Shown here: piece after piece, positions 28,208-37,295 of the stretch
Layout: each line of letters opens with the position of its first letter
Position numbering within the stretch: position 1 is the first letter of the stretch
DNA from: Bacteroidales bacterium
Lineage (GTDB): Bacteria > Bacteroidota > Bacteroidia > Bacteroidales > UBA7960
Direction: 5' to 3'
Assembly: GCA_007129355.1 (NCBI GenBank)
Contig: SKVR01000020.1
Span: 1 to 41,034 of the forward strand
DNA length: 41,034 nt
The notes under the pieces: generated by a model
Seen by the model: only the letters and a program-made list of their open reading frames with translations
Databases searched by the model: none
Told to the model about the DNA's origin: nothing
Made by a program: the position numbers and the translations under genes

Positions 28208-28867
28208 ATGATAAAAAAAATATTTCCACTCATAGCTTTGTTGTTGTCTGCAACATTATATGCCCAAACAGATCATCAGCCCCGTGCTGAACAAATAGCA
28301 AGTGAATTAATGACCAAAGCAAGTAATAAGATCAAAAGCTTCCGCACTATGGAAGTTGAATTTTCTTACAAAATGGAAAACACTTCAATGGAAATTGTAG
28401 AAACCATGAACGGAAAAGTATATTCAAAGGGCGATAAATACCGTATGATTGTCGGAGATAATGTATTTATTTCAGATGGCGAAACAGCATGGAATTATCT
28501 TGACGACATGTACGAAATCCATATCAATTATTTAGAAAACATGGAAGGTGGCCTCACCCCCACTGCCCTTCTCGATAATTTCGATGACGAATACAAAGGC
28601 CGTTTTGTGCGCCAGGAAACTTTCAATGGAAAAACGGTGGATATTATTGACCTTATTCCCAATACGCCTCAATCATTTTTTAAATACCGTGTGGCACTTA
28701 ATGCCGGCGACCATATGCTGGTATATACTGTAGCTTACGACCGTCACGGTGGAACCTATACTTATACGTTGGGGAGAACGCTCACAAACCTCGAGGTTGA
28801 CGATAAACTATTTGTCTTTAACAGGGCTGATTTCCCATCAGATACAGATATTATCGATCTTCGGTAG
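28208..28867 (+). CDS. LolA-like outer-membrane lipoprotein carrier
   Basis: Signal peptide; KIKSFRTMEVEFSYKMENTSMEIVETMNGKVYSKGDKYRM; DGETAWNYLDDMYEIHI. Confidence 0.82.
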   Translation: MIKKIFPLIALLLSATLYAQTDHQPRAEQIASELMTKASNKIKSFRTMEVEFSYKMENTSMEIVETMNGKVYSKGDKYRMIVGDNVFISDGETAWNYLDDMYEIHINYLENMEGGLTPTALLDNFDDEYKGRFVRQETFNGKTVDIIDLIPNTPQSFFKYRVALNAGDHMLVYTVAYDRHGGTYTYTLGRTLTNLEVDDKLFVFNRADFPSDTDIIDLR

Positions 28868-28895
28868 TTCTTAAATAAAACAGAAAATCAGAATT

Positions 28896-30917
28896 CTAAT
28901 TGAGCCGGGTTATTTCAGTATCCGGCTTTTTTACATCTTTAAGCCGATAGCTTTCATATTTGAAAATATAAACGAAATTATTTTCCCATCCTCCGCTTTC
29001 ACCATAGGGTTTGTAAAACCTGAACGGGCTGCCTGAAGAATTTGTTTGGTTTATAAGACCCATGCATTTATGGAAATCTGTTCCGTATTGCATAAGGGCA
29101 GTAAAAAAGAACATTCCTGTATGAGCAGCCCTGAAGGCAATGCGTTCGGGTTCAACATAATTTGCCTTACGATAACTTCTTATAAAATCAATATTGGATG
29201 TATTTTCATAGTCGATAAAATCGGATGTAAAAAGGTGAACATTTAGATTCTGCAAATATCGGTAATCCAGAGATTTGTAATCACGCCATTGCGGAACTCC
29301 AAACACTGTTATATCAAATGTATCGCGCAAATGGTTTAACTGCCTGGTGTAATCCGAAATAAGGGCTTCTCCACCCATGGGAGTAACAATAACATTATGT
29401 TTATCAACATCCAGCATGTTTCTGATCTTGTCCATTCCACCTAGTGAATAAACAACTTCCTTCAAAGTATTTCTTTGCATATACTGGTCATAGAGAGATG
29501 TCTCCTTATCACTAAGGCGCGGTTGAAGCAGAGAATCATGCAAGACATAAACATTGGTCAGCCGCTCTCCAACATATACTCCATTGAGGAAATAGCCATC
29601 AATTTTTGCCAGGTTTAAACTATCGCGATAATATTCAATATAGTTAAGTTCTCTGTTCAGGGTTGCTTTATAACCATTTATCAGATTCAAGGGCTGATTG
29701 TTATGTACAAGGATGATATTATCGTTGGCATAATTTCTTGCAACATATTTTGCCATATCGTTCATCTGGATTTGAATGGATGGTGTAGCCTGGAAGAGCA
29801 AAGGGTATGAAACCAATTGTCGATTATCTTCCCAGTGCAGAGGTGAAACAACAGGTATATCCCTACGCGTGGCAAACTGTGCAACAATATCCATCGTATT
29901 GGCATTAAACGGACCAATGATAAGGTCCATATTGGCCATTTCGGGTCTGCGTAATACGGTGTGGGCTTTACCTGCATCATCGCAAACATCAAAAACGCTA
30001 AGTCTTATGTCTGCACCCATTTTTCGCACCGAATCCAGTGCAAACAGCATTCCCTCATAATATGGCATAAAAGCAAATGAAGGATGTCGGGAGTCAGGGT
30101 TTTCAATAAATTCATTGTTTATCCTGTCAAGATGGAGCGGAATAAGTAATGCTACATTGTAATGTTCCTTAATTTGCGGATTATCACAATAAGGATCGAT
30201 GGCTACCGGGTCTTCAGGAAATTCCGGCAATACTTCAAGGGGCTTGGATTCAACAACAAACGGTGGCTGCTGCTCGGGCCCTGCTTCGGCAGGTATTCTA
30301 ATGGTTTGTCCGGCTTTTAAACCATCTTTCAACTGAGGGTTAACCCTTTCAATCGCTTCTATGGAAACATTAAACTCACGGGAAAGAGAGAACAAGGTTT
30401 GTCCGGGTGGTACCCTATACTCAAAATAACTCACAATTCTCTCGGATTGCTTTGGTATACGTAGGATCATATTAGGTCGCAGACCAACTCGTGCATGCGG
30501 ATTATTTCTTAGTAATTCTTCCTGACTTATTCCATATTGTCTGGAAATACCATATACTGTTTCCCTTCGTCTGACCTGATGTTCCATCCATGTAGTTTCT
30601 TTTACAGTACTTGATGCTACCTGACGGGGTGCATCATCTTGTTTTACAGGAATCCTGATGATCTGATCATATCTAAGGCCATGATCTCTAAGTTCAGGGT
30701 TTGCTTCATAAATATCATCCTGGCTCACACCATAGGCTCTGGTGATGGAGAATAAAGTCTGACCCTGAAGAACCGGATGAAAAAAATACTCCTTACCATC
30801 CACAAGCTGGACAGTTTGAGAGCGGGTTACAACAGGCGGAGAATCCTGCGCTATAAGAATATTATTTTCGGATAGAACAATAAATGATAGCAGAATCAAA
30901 AAAGCTTTCTTCAACAC
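28896..30917 (-). CDS. LysM x3 + type I periplasmic-binding-fold protein
   Basis: Signal peptide; three LysM units (VLQGQTLFSITRAYGVSQDDIYEANP; VRRRETVYGISRQYGISQEELLRNNP; VPPGQTLFSLSREFNVSIEAIERVNP); PBP1-like region HYNVALLIPLHL...FAFMPYYEGMLFALDSV...DLIIGPFNANTMDIVAQFA. Confidence 0.85.
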   Translation of the reverse strand: MLKKAFLILLSFIVLSENNILIAQDSPPVVTRSQTVQLVDGKEYFFHPVLQGQTLFSITRAYGVSQDDIYEANPELRDHGLRYDQIIRIPVKQDDAPRQVASSTVKETTWMEHQVRRRETVYGISRQYGISQEELLRNNPHARVGLRPNMILRIPKQSERIVSYFEYRVPPGQTLFSLSREFNVSIEAIERVNPQLKDGLKAGQTIRIPAEAGPEQQPPFVVESKPLEVLPEFPEDPVAIDPYCDNPQIKEHYNVALLIPLHLDRINNEFIENPDSRHPSFAFMPYYEGMLFALDSVRKMGADIRLSVFDVCDDAGKAHTVLRRPEMANMDLIIGPFNANTMDIVAQFATRRDIPVVSPLHWEDNRQLVSYPLLFQATPSIQIQMNDMAKYVARNYANDNIILVHNNQPLNLINGYKATLNRELNYIEYYRDSLNLAKIDGYFLNGVYVGERLTNVYVLHDSLLQPRLSDKETSLYDQYMQRNTLKEVVYSLGGMDKIRNMLDVDKHNVIVTPMGGEALISDYTRQLNHLRDTFDITVFGVPQWRDYKSLDYRYLQNLNVHLFTSDFIDYENTSNIDFIRSYRKANYVEPERIAFRAAHTGMFFFTALMQYGTDFHKCMGLINQTNSSGSPFRFYKPYGESGGWENNFVYIFKYESYRLKDVKKPDTEITRLN
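28903..28932 (+). terminator. Rho-independent terminator of the lolA-like gene, inside the 3' end of the convergent LysM gene
   Basis: AGCCGGGT-N9-ATCCGGCT (8-bp stem with one G-U pair) followed by T tract. Confidence 0.6.
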
Positions 30918-30980
30918 TTGACTATACTTTAGTTAGTAACAAATCTACCAAACAAACACGTATGCAATTACATATTATTG

Positions 30981-31009
30981 CAAAGGTAAACAAAATTATT
31001 CCCATTCAA
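30981..31009 (-). promoter_or_regulatory. Candidate promoter (TTG-N18-TACCTTTG) of the LysM-PBP1 gene
   Basis: TACCTTTG at 30988-30981 on the minus strand with TTG at 31009-31007, overlapping the 3' end of guaA. Confidence 0.5.
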
Positions 31010-32525
31010 TGGTAGCGGGTGGTTTGGAACTGATGTCGTAAACCACACGATTAACACCTTTAACTTTGTTGATTATATCATTCGACATTTTTGCCATAAA
31101 ATCATAGGGCAGGTGCGACCAGTCTGCGGTCATTCCATCTGTTGATCCCACAGCCCTGAGGCATACAACATTTTCATAGGTGCGTTCATCACCCATTACA
31201 CCCACACTTTGCACCGGCAATAAAATGGCAGCAGCCTGCCACACCTGATCATAAAGGTGCCAGTCCTTTAGGCCTTTGATGTAAATATTATCAACCTCCT
31301 GCAAAATTCTTACTTTTTCATCAGTGATATCTCCCAAAATTCTGATACCAAGACCCGGGCCAGGGAAAGGATGCCTGTTAAGCAAATTAGGGTTTATACC
31401 CATGCTGGATCCTACACGCCGCACTTCATCCTTAAAAAGGCTGTTTAGCGGTTCTACAACCTTGAGCTTCATAAAATCGGGCAACCCGCCCACATTATGA
31501 TGCGATTTAATGGTTGCAGACGGGCCGTTTACCGATACCGACTCAATTACATCGGGGTAAATTGTGCCTTGGGCAAGCCATTTTACATCCTGGATTTTAT
31601 GAGCTTCGTCATCAAAAACTTCAATAAATACCCTTCCAATGATTTTGCGTTTTTCTTCCGGGTCACTTACTCCTTTTAATGCTGAAAGAAAACGATCGGC
31701 GGTACGTACCCCCTTTACATTCAACCCCATATTTTCATAAGATGCCAGAACATCTTCGAATTCATTTTTGCGAAGCAGCCCATTATCAACAAATATGCAG
31801 TGGAGTTGCTTTCCAATGGCATGGTGCAAAAGCATACCTGCAACACTTGAGTCTACTCCTCCTGATAATCCCAGCACAACTTTATCTTTGCCCAGTTTCT
31901 TTTTGAGTTCTTTAACTGTCATCGAAACAAATGATTCAGGAGTCCAACTTTGGGGGCAATGGCAAATATCAACAACAAAGTTTTTCAATAGTGCCAGTCC
32001 ATCAGTGGAATGATAAACTTCGGGATGAAATTGAAGCCCAAACACAGGTGCTTTTAAATCCTTAAAAGCAGCAACTTCCACATCATGTGAGCTTGCAATA
32101 AGCTTAAAACTTTCCGGAATTTTTGTTATGCTGTCGGCGTGCGACATCCAAACCTGTGAATTATCGCCAACACCATCCATTAACACCTCATGTCTGTCAA
32201 TAAAGGCCAGGTTGGCCCTGCCATATTCACGTGTTGCCGAAGCTTCTACAACACCTCCCTTATGTTGTGCAACATACTGGGCACCATAGCAAACACCAAG
32301 TAAGGGTATTTTACCGTAAAAGTGATTCATATCTATCTTCGGACCTTCAGGATCGCGCACACTTGATGGGCTACCCGATAAAATTACACCTTTAACACCC
32401 TTGAGTGATAGAGGAATATGATGGTAAGGATGTATCTCGCAATATACATTCAACTCCCTTACTCTTCTGGCTATCAACTGGGTGTATTGAGAGCCGAAAT
32501 CCAGTATCAGTATCATTTCTTGCAT
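30996..32525 (-). CDS. guaA: GMP synthase (glutamine-hydrolysing)
   Basis: [54 protein letters not shown]-terminal [11 protein letters not shown]. Confidence 0.97.
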   Translation of the reverse strand: MQEMILILDFGSQYTQLIARRVRELNVYCEIHPYHHIPLSLKGVKGVILSGSPSSVRDPEGPKIDMNHFYGKIPLLGVCYGAQYVAQHKGGVVEASATREYGRANLAFIDRHEVLMDGVGDNSQVWMSHADSITKIPESFKLIASSHDVEVAAFKDLKAPVFGLQFHPEVYHSTDGLALLKNFVVDICHCPQSWTPESFVSMTVKELKKKLGKDKVVLGLSGGVDSSVAGMLLHHAIGKQLHCIFVDNGLLRKNEFEDVLASYENMGLNVKGVRTADRFLSALKGVSDPEEKRKIIGRVFIEVFDDEAHKIQDVKWLAQGTIYPDVIESVSVNGPSATIKSHHNVGGLPDFMKLKVVEPLNSLFKDEVRRVGSSMGINPNLLNRHPFPGPGLGIRILGDITDEKVRILQEVDNIYIKGLKDWHLYDQVWQAAAILLPVQSVGVMGDERTYENVVCLRAVGSTDGMTADWSHLPYDFMAKMSNDIINKVKGVNRVVYDISSKPPATIEWE

Positions 32526-32529
32526 GGTG

Positions 32530-32537
32530 CAAAGATA
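32530..32537 (-). promoter_or_regulatory. guaA -7 element (TATCTTTG), only 4 nt from the annotated ATG
   Basis: Minus strand TATCTTTGCACCATG. Confidence 0.5.
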
Positions 32538-32600
32538 AACATATGCATTAATGGCGTGAAATAAATTTATGAATTAGTGTATGCAGGTGGCTATCTTCCT

Positions 32601-32608
32601 TATCTTTG
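32601..32608 (+). promoter_or_regulatory. Candidate -7 element (TATCTTTG) of yggS
   Basis: TAnnTTTG match 19 nt before the ATG at 32628. Confidence 0.5.
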
Positions 32609-32627
32609 TGGTAAATAATACAAACTT

Positions 32628-33302
32628 ATGGTGTCGCAAATTGCTGATATTTATCATAATCTAATTACCGAACTGCCTGCACATGTAGTTCTTGTAGCTG
32701 TAAGCAAAACCAAATCAGCTGATGAGATCATGGAGTTATATAACTGTGGTCATCTCACTTTTGGAGAAAGCAAGGCGCAGGAAATGGCTGCAAAATATGA
32801 AGCACTTCCTAAAGACATTCAATGGCATATGGTTGGCCATTTACAAACCAACAAAGTAAAGTACATTGCCCCGTTTGTAAAGCTCATCCACTCCGTTGAC
32901 AGTTTTAAACTGCTTAAAACCATCAATAAAGAAGCACTGAAAAATGAACGGATTATTGACTGTTTGCTGCAGATACATATTGCCGACGAAGAAACCAAAT
33001 TTGGGATGGATTTCTCTGAAGCTATGGATATATTTGAAAGTGAAGAATTCCGGGAACTGAAGAATATAAGAATCCGAGGCCTTATGGGTATGGCTACATT
33101 TACAGATGATGTGCAAAAAATAAGGAAAGAGTTTAAGCAACTACGATTTGATTTTAACATGATGAAAAAGAATTTTTTTCATGATGATGATAACTTCAAT
33201 CAACGTTCCATGGGAATGTCAGATGACTGGGCTGTTGCCATTGGCGAAGGCAGTACAATGGTAAGAATCGGCAGTAGCCTTTTTGGAAAAAGGAATACAT
33301 AG
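32628..33302 (+). CDS. yggS: YggS/PLPBP family pyridoxal phosphate homeostasis protein
   Basis: LVAVSKTKSADEIMELYNCGHLTFGESKAQEM, IQWHMVGHLQTNKVKYIAPFVKLIHSVDS, SMGMSDDWAVAIGEGSTMVRIGSSLFGKR. Confidence 0.95.
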   Translation: MVSQIADIYHNLITELPAHVVLVAVSKTKSADEIMELYNCGHLTFGESKAQEMAAKYEALPKDIQWHMVGHLQTNKVKYIAPFVKLIHSVDSFKLLKTINKEALKNERIIDCLLQIHIADEETKFGMDFSEAMDIFESEEFRELKNIRIRGLMGMATFTDDVQKIRKEFKQLRFDFNMMKKNFFHDDDNFNQRSMGMSDDWAVAIGEGSTMVRIGSSLFGKRNT

Positions 33303-33351
33303 TTTTATCATAAAAGCCTAAAGAAACTAAAAGAACACATCCTGAAAAGGT

Positions 33352-33918
33352 ATGACTTCAAAAATCAATATTCCTAACATAATTTCTTTTTACAGACTTG
33401 TTTCATTTCCATTTATATTAGTTTTCGCCCTTCTTGGTTATGAAAATCTATTTGTTGTTCTGCTCGTTATTAATCTTATTACAGACATCCTCGACGGGCT
33501 TATTGCCCGCATACTAAAACAACAAACTGAATTTGGTGCACGCCTTGATTCTATTGCCGATATTGGAACCTACATACTTGCCATCATGGGGGTTTTTGTT
33601 TTTAAGTGGGATGATTTTGCACCGCACATGCTAAGTTTTGGCACTTTTCTTTTTTTATTCCTTTTTTCCAATCTGCTATCTTTTCTGAAATTCGGACGAT
33701 TTCCCAGCCTGCATTTATACTCCTGGAAAATTGGCGGGTATATACAAGGAGCTTTTTTCTTTGTACTTTTCGTTTTTGGATTCAATATCTACTTCTATTA
33801 TTTTATGGTTTTATGGGGAATTTTATCATTTATTGAGCATATTACCATTCAGTTAATGTTACGTAAAATGAGATCCAATCAGAAAGGATTATACTGGGTC
33901 ATTAAAAACAAGAATTAA
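33352..33918 (+). CDS. CDP-alcohol phosphatidyltransferase family protein
   Basis: Canonical DGxxARx8GxxxDxxxD: DGLIARILKQQTEFGARLDSIAD. Confidence 0.92.
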   Translation: MTSKINIPNIISFYRLVSFPFILVFALLGYENLFVVLLVINLITDILDGLIARILKQQTEFGARLDSIADIGTYILAIMGVFVFKWDDFAPHMLSFGTFLFLFLFSNLLSFLKFGRFPSLHLYSWKIGGYIQGAFFFVLFVFGFNIYFYYFMVLWGILSFIEHITIQLMLRKMRSNQKGLYWVIKNKN

Positions 33919-34059
33919 ATATAGCCTGTATTCCACGCATGCGGTTAAAACAATTAAGCCACGCCCGGTTGTTGAGTATATAATTAAAAAAAATCGTATT
34001 TTTATCGATATTTATCTGTTTACATACATTACATGTAGACCCTTTCTCATTTATAATCA

Positions 34060-36417
34060 ATGACACTGGAAGCACTTCTGGTTTTTTTTATTCTAATAGC
34101 TGCGCTGGTATTATTTTTTACCGGCTGGGTAAGAATGGATATTGTAGCACTGCTGGTTCTGGGCACACTTGGAATCAGCGGCTTGGTTTCACCTGCCGAG
34201 GCTCTTTCAGGCTTCAGCAATCCGGCTGTTGTAACCGTATGGGCCATGTTTATTCTGAGCGCGGCACTTTACCAGACAGGCGTTGCAAGAATTATCGGCC
34301 GCCAGGTTCTTAATCTTGCCGGAACCAGCGAATGGCGAATGATATTTGTTATTATGCTTACTTCGGGTTTGCTTTCGGCTGTTATGAATAACATTGGTGT
34401 GGCTGCTCTTATGCTTCCCGTGGTGATGGATATTGCGCGGTCTACCAACCGCGCACCCTCACGCCTGCTCATGCCGCTGGCATACGGTTGCTTGCTGGGA
34501 GGGCTTACAACTTTGATTGGAACACCCCCTAACCTGCTTGTAAGTTTTGCTTTGCAGGATGCCGGGCTGGAACCCTTTCAGCTTTTCGACTTTACTCCGG
34601 TGGGGATGGGTGTAATGCTGGGTGGAATCATTTTTATTTCGTTCATAGGGCGCCATTTTTTACCCGTTCGCGATGTGGCCAAAAACGGAATAAAAAAAGG
34701 CAAAAAAGCCTTACCGGCCTCCTATGAATTACAGGAGCGTACCTTTTTGATACGTGTAAAACCCGGTTCCATACTGGATGGGAAAACACTTGCTGAAAGT
34801 CGCCTGAGGGCAGCCCTGGGGATAAATGTGCTTTCGGTGAAAAGAGAAGGTGGCGGCGTAATTCTGGATCCCGGACCGGATACCCTAATCAGGGGAAAAG
34901 ACAAACTTTTCGTTCAGGGAAGATATGATGCAATCAACGCCCTTGGAGAATGGAAAATACTTCTACCAAAAGATACAGGTTTTGATCCTGAAGATCTGAA
35001 ATTATCCGACCTGAGTTTTTTTGAAGTAACTATCGGAGAAAAATCTTCACTTATTGGGCAGTGTCCTGAAAATAAACGCCTGCATAAACAGCTAAATGTA
35101 AATATTCTGGCTTTAAAACGCGATAAAGTCATTTGGGGGCAAGTTCTTAAAAAAGAAACCCTTCAATCAGGAGATGTTTTATTATTACATGGTTTAGACA
35201 AAAAAATCAAGGCTCACGGAGAAGATGGTATGTTTGAAAAGATTTCGCAAATTCAAACTAAGGAACTTCTCAAAACTTACCGTCTTCAGGAAGCGCTGTT
35301 CTTAATGGAGATCAATGAAGATTCAGAACTCTTCGGAAGCGCAGTTGCTGACACACAACTGGGTGATGCATTCGGACTCAATGTTCTGGGAATCATAAGG
35401 AAAGGAGAGAAAATACTTATGCCCAAACCCGGCGAAAAGTTTCTGCCCGGAGACCGTTTGCTTGTGCAGGGAAACATCAAAGATCTGCCTTTACTGCAAG
35501 GTCTTATGGATATAGAACTACCTGAAGAAAAGGCACCTGCTACCCAAAGCCTGGAATCTGCTGAGATTCAAATGGCAGAGGTGGTTCTGGCACCTCGCTC
35601 ACTACTTGCCGGAAAAACCCTCCGCGAAATCAACTTCCGGAAAAAATATGGAGTTACAGTATTAGCCATATGGCGCGAAGGGCGTGCATATCGCACAAAT
35701 CTGCATAATTTACCCCTTCGTTTTGGAGAAGCCCTTTTACTCTATGGAAAACGCGACAAGCTGGAGTTAATGGGAAATGACAGTGATTTTATTCTTCTCA
35801 CTGATACCATGAGCCAGACTTTCAGAACCCATAAAGCTTTAACTGCAACACTTATCATGCTGGGAATTTTGATTCCGGTTCTGGCCGGGCTGGTGCCTCT
35901 GGCCCTTTCGGCCATCATTGGTATTGCCCTGATGGTTCTTACAGGATGTCTTAAAATGGAAGAGGCCTACAGGGCCATTGAATGGCGTTCGGTTTTTCTT
36001 ATTGCAGGTCTTCTCCCCCTGGGTTTTGCCATGCAGCAAACCGGCGCTGCGGCTATGATGGCCGAACAAGTAGTTGAGATTTTCGGCAGGTTTGGCCCGT
36101 GGGGTGTAATTGCCGGACTATACCTGCTTACATTAATTTCCACACTTGCCATCCCACCTGCCGCTCTGGTGGTTATCATGTCGCCGGTGGCATTGCAGGC
36201 TGCTGCGAGTTTCGATGTATCGCCATACTCCATTATGATGGCCATTTCCATTGCAGCTGCGGCCAGCTTTCTGAGCCCGATATCACATCCGGCAAATCTC
36301 CTTGTTATGGGTCCGGGAGGTTATAAATTCACTGATTTTCTGAAACTGGGCTTACCCCTTTCCCTTGTGGTTATGGCCGTGGTAATGATTCTTTTGCCCA
36401 TTTTCTGGCCTCTGTAA
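34060..36417 (+). CDS. SLC13-family permease with four internal RCK_C/TrkA-C-like modules (copy 2)
   Basis: Same architecture and near-identical signatures as 20140-22497 (ALSGFSNPAVVTVWAMFILSAALYQTGVARII; GTPPNLLVSFAL; SPISHPANLLVMGPGGYKFTDF). Confidence 0.88.
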   Translation: MTLEALLVFFILIAALVLFFTGWVRMDIVALLVLGTLGISGLVSPAEALSGFSNPAVVTVWAMFILSAALYQTGVARIIGRQVLNLAGTSEWRMIFVIMLTSGLLSAVMNNIGVAALMLPVVMDIARSTNRAPSRLLMPLAYGCLLGGLTTLIGTPPNLLVSFALQDAGLEPFQLFDFTPVGMGVMLGGIIFISFIGRHFLPVRDVAKNGIKKGKKALPASYELQERTFLIRVKPGSILDGKTLAESRLRAALGINVLSVKREGGGVILDPGPDTLIRGKDKLFVQGRYDAINALGEWKILLPKDTGFDPEDLKLSDLSFFEVTIGEKSSLIGQCPENKRLHKQLNVNILALKRDKVIWGQVLKKETLQSGDVLLLHGLDKKIKAHGEDGMFEKISQIQTKELLKTYRLQEALFLMEINEDSELFGSAVADTQLGDAFGLNVLGIIRKGEKILMPKPGEKFLPGDRLLVQGNIKDLPLLQGLMDIELPEEKAPATQSLESAEIQMAEVVLAPRSLLAGKTLREINFRKKYGVTVLAIWREGRAYRTNLHNLPLRFGEALLLYGKRDKLELMGNDSDFILLTDTMSQTFRTHKALTATLIMLGILIPVLAGLVPLALSAIIGIALMVLTGCLKMEEAYRAIEWRSVFLIAGLLPLGFAMQQTGAAAMMAEQVVEIFGRFGPWGVIAGLYLLTLISTLAIPPAALVVIMSPVALQAAASFDVSPYSIMMAISIAAAASFLSPISHPANLLVMGPGGYKFTDFLKLGLPLSLVVMAVVMILLPIFWPL

Positions 36418-36455
36418 TCCAATCATCCATGTTAACACAGAAAAAGCAGAGTAAA

Positions 36456-36485
36456 ATAAACACTATACATCAAATAAGTGTTTAT
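36456..36485. repeat. 9-bp perfect inverted repeat (ATAAACACT-N12-AGTGTTTAT)
   Basis: Intergenic between SLC13 copy 2 and the downstream membrane protein gene. No T tract. Confidence 0.6.
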
Positions 36486-36531
36486 GATATTGTTATAGAA
36501 TAATTCATAATTCTAATCTGATAAACAAATC

Positions 36532-37119
36532 ATGCAACGACTTATTTTTACCTTGCTATTCGTGCTATTCTCATTTTTCTTCCTGCAGGCACAAACCTAT
36601 GAAGATTTTTATACCCGCAGCCTCGACATTAACCAGTCGGGCATGTATTTCCTGGGGGGTTGGGCCTTGGCCAATATGGCTACCGGCACTTACGGCTGGA
36701 TCCGGTATGACGGTGAGAAAAAATATTTTCACCAGATGAATGCCGCCTGGAACCTAGTTAATGCAGGTATTGCCGTTTATGCACTCTTCGATATTGCCGG
36801 TACAGATATAAGTATGCTTGGCGCAGATGAAATGTTGAGAAAACACATCCGGTCAGAAAATATTTTTCTTATTAATGCAGGTCTGGATATATTATACATG
36901 GCCGGAGGAGCATGGATGATACATGCCGCAGGAAAAAATGAAAAGTGGCACGATATGCTCAAAGGTTATGGGCAATCAGTTATTTTGCAGGGAGCTTTCC
37001 TTTTCCTGTTCGACCTGGTCAAATTCGGAATTCAATACAACCACCGGATAAATTTTACAGAAACCAACAACAACCTTGGTTTGACCGGAAATGGCATCAC
37101 GCTGAGTATCGGGTTTTAA
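36532..37119 (+). CDS. Uncharacterised multi-TM protein (DUF6992-like, tentative)
   Basis: Signal peptide (FTLLFVLFSFFFLQAQT); GGWALANMATGTYGWIRYDGEKKYFHQMNAAWNLVNAGIA. Confidence 0.6.
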   Translation: MQRLIFTLLFVLFSFFFLQAQTYEDFYTRSLDINQSGMYFLGGWALANMATGTYGWIRYDGEKKYFHQMNAAWNLVNAGIAVYALFDIAGTDISMLGADEMLRKHIRSENIFLINAGLDILYMAGGAWMIHAAGKNEKWHDMLKGYGQSVILQGAFLFLFDLVKFGIQYNHRINFTETNNNLGLTGNGITLSIGF

Positions 37120-37295
37120 TCAGAATAATTTAGTATTAAATAGTCAGGGCATAGCTACAGAATATTGACAATATTGGGCAAGAATCCCCTAACTCCGAAT
37201 AAAAGGGCAGATTATTCATGATATTTTCTTACATTTACATCTATTACCCGCTGGTGTTTTGAAATTTCCTTCAGGTCAAACCAAACAGAAAAATT

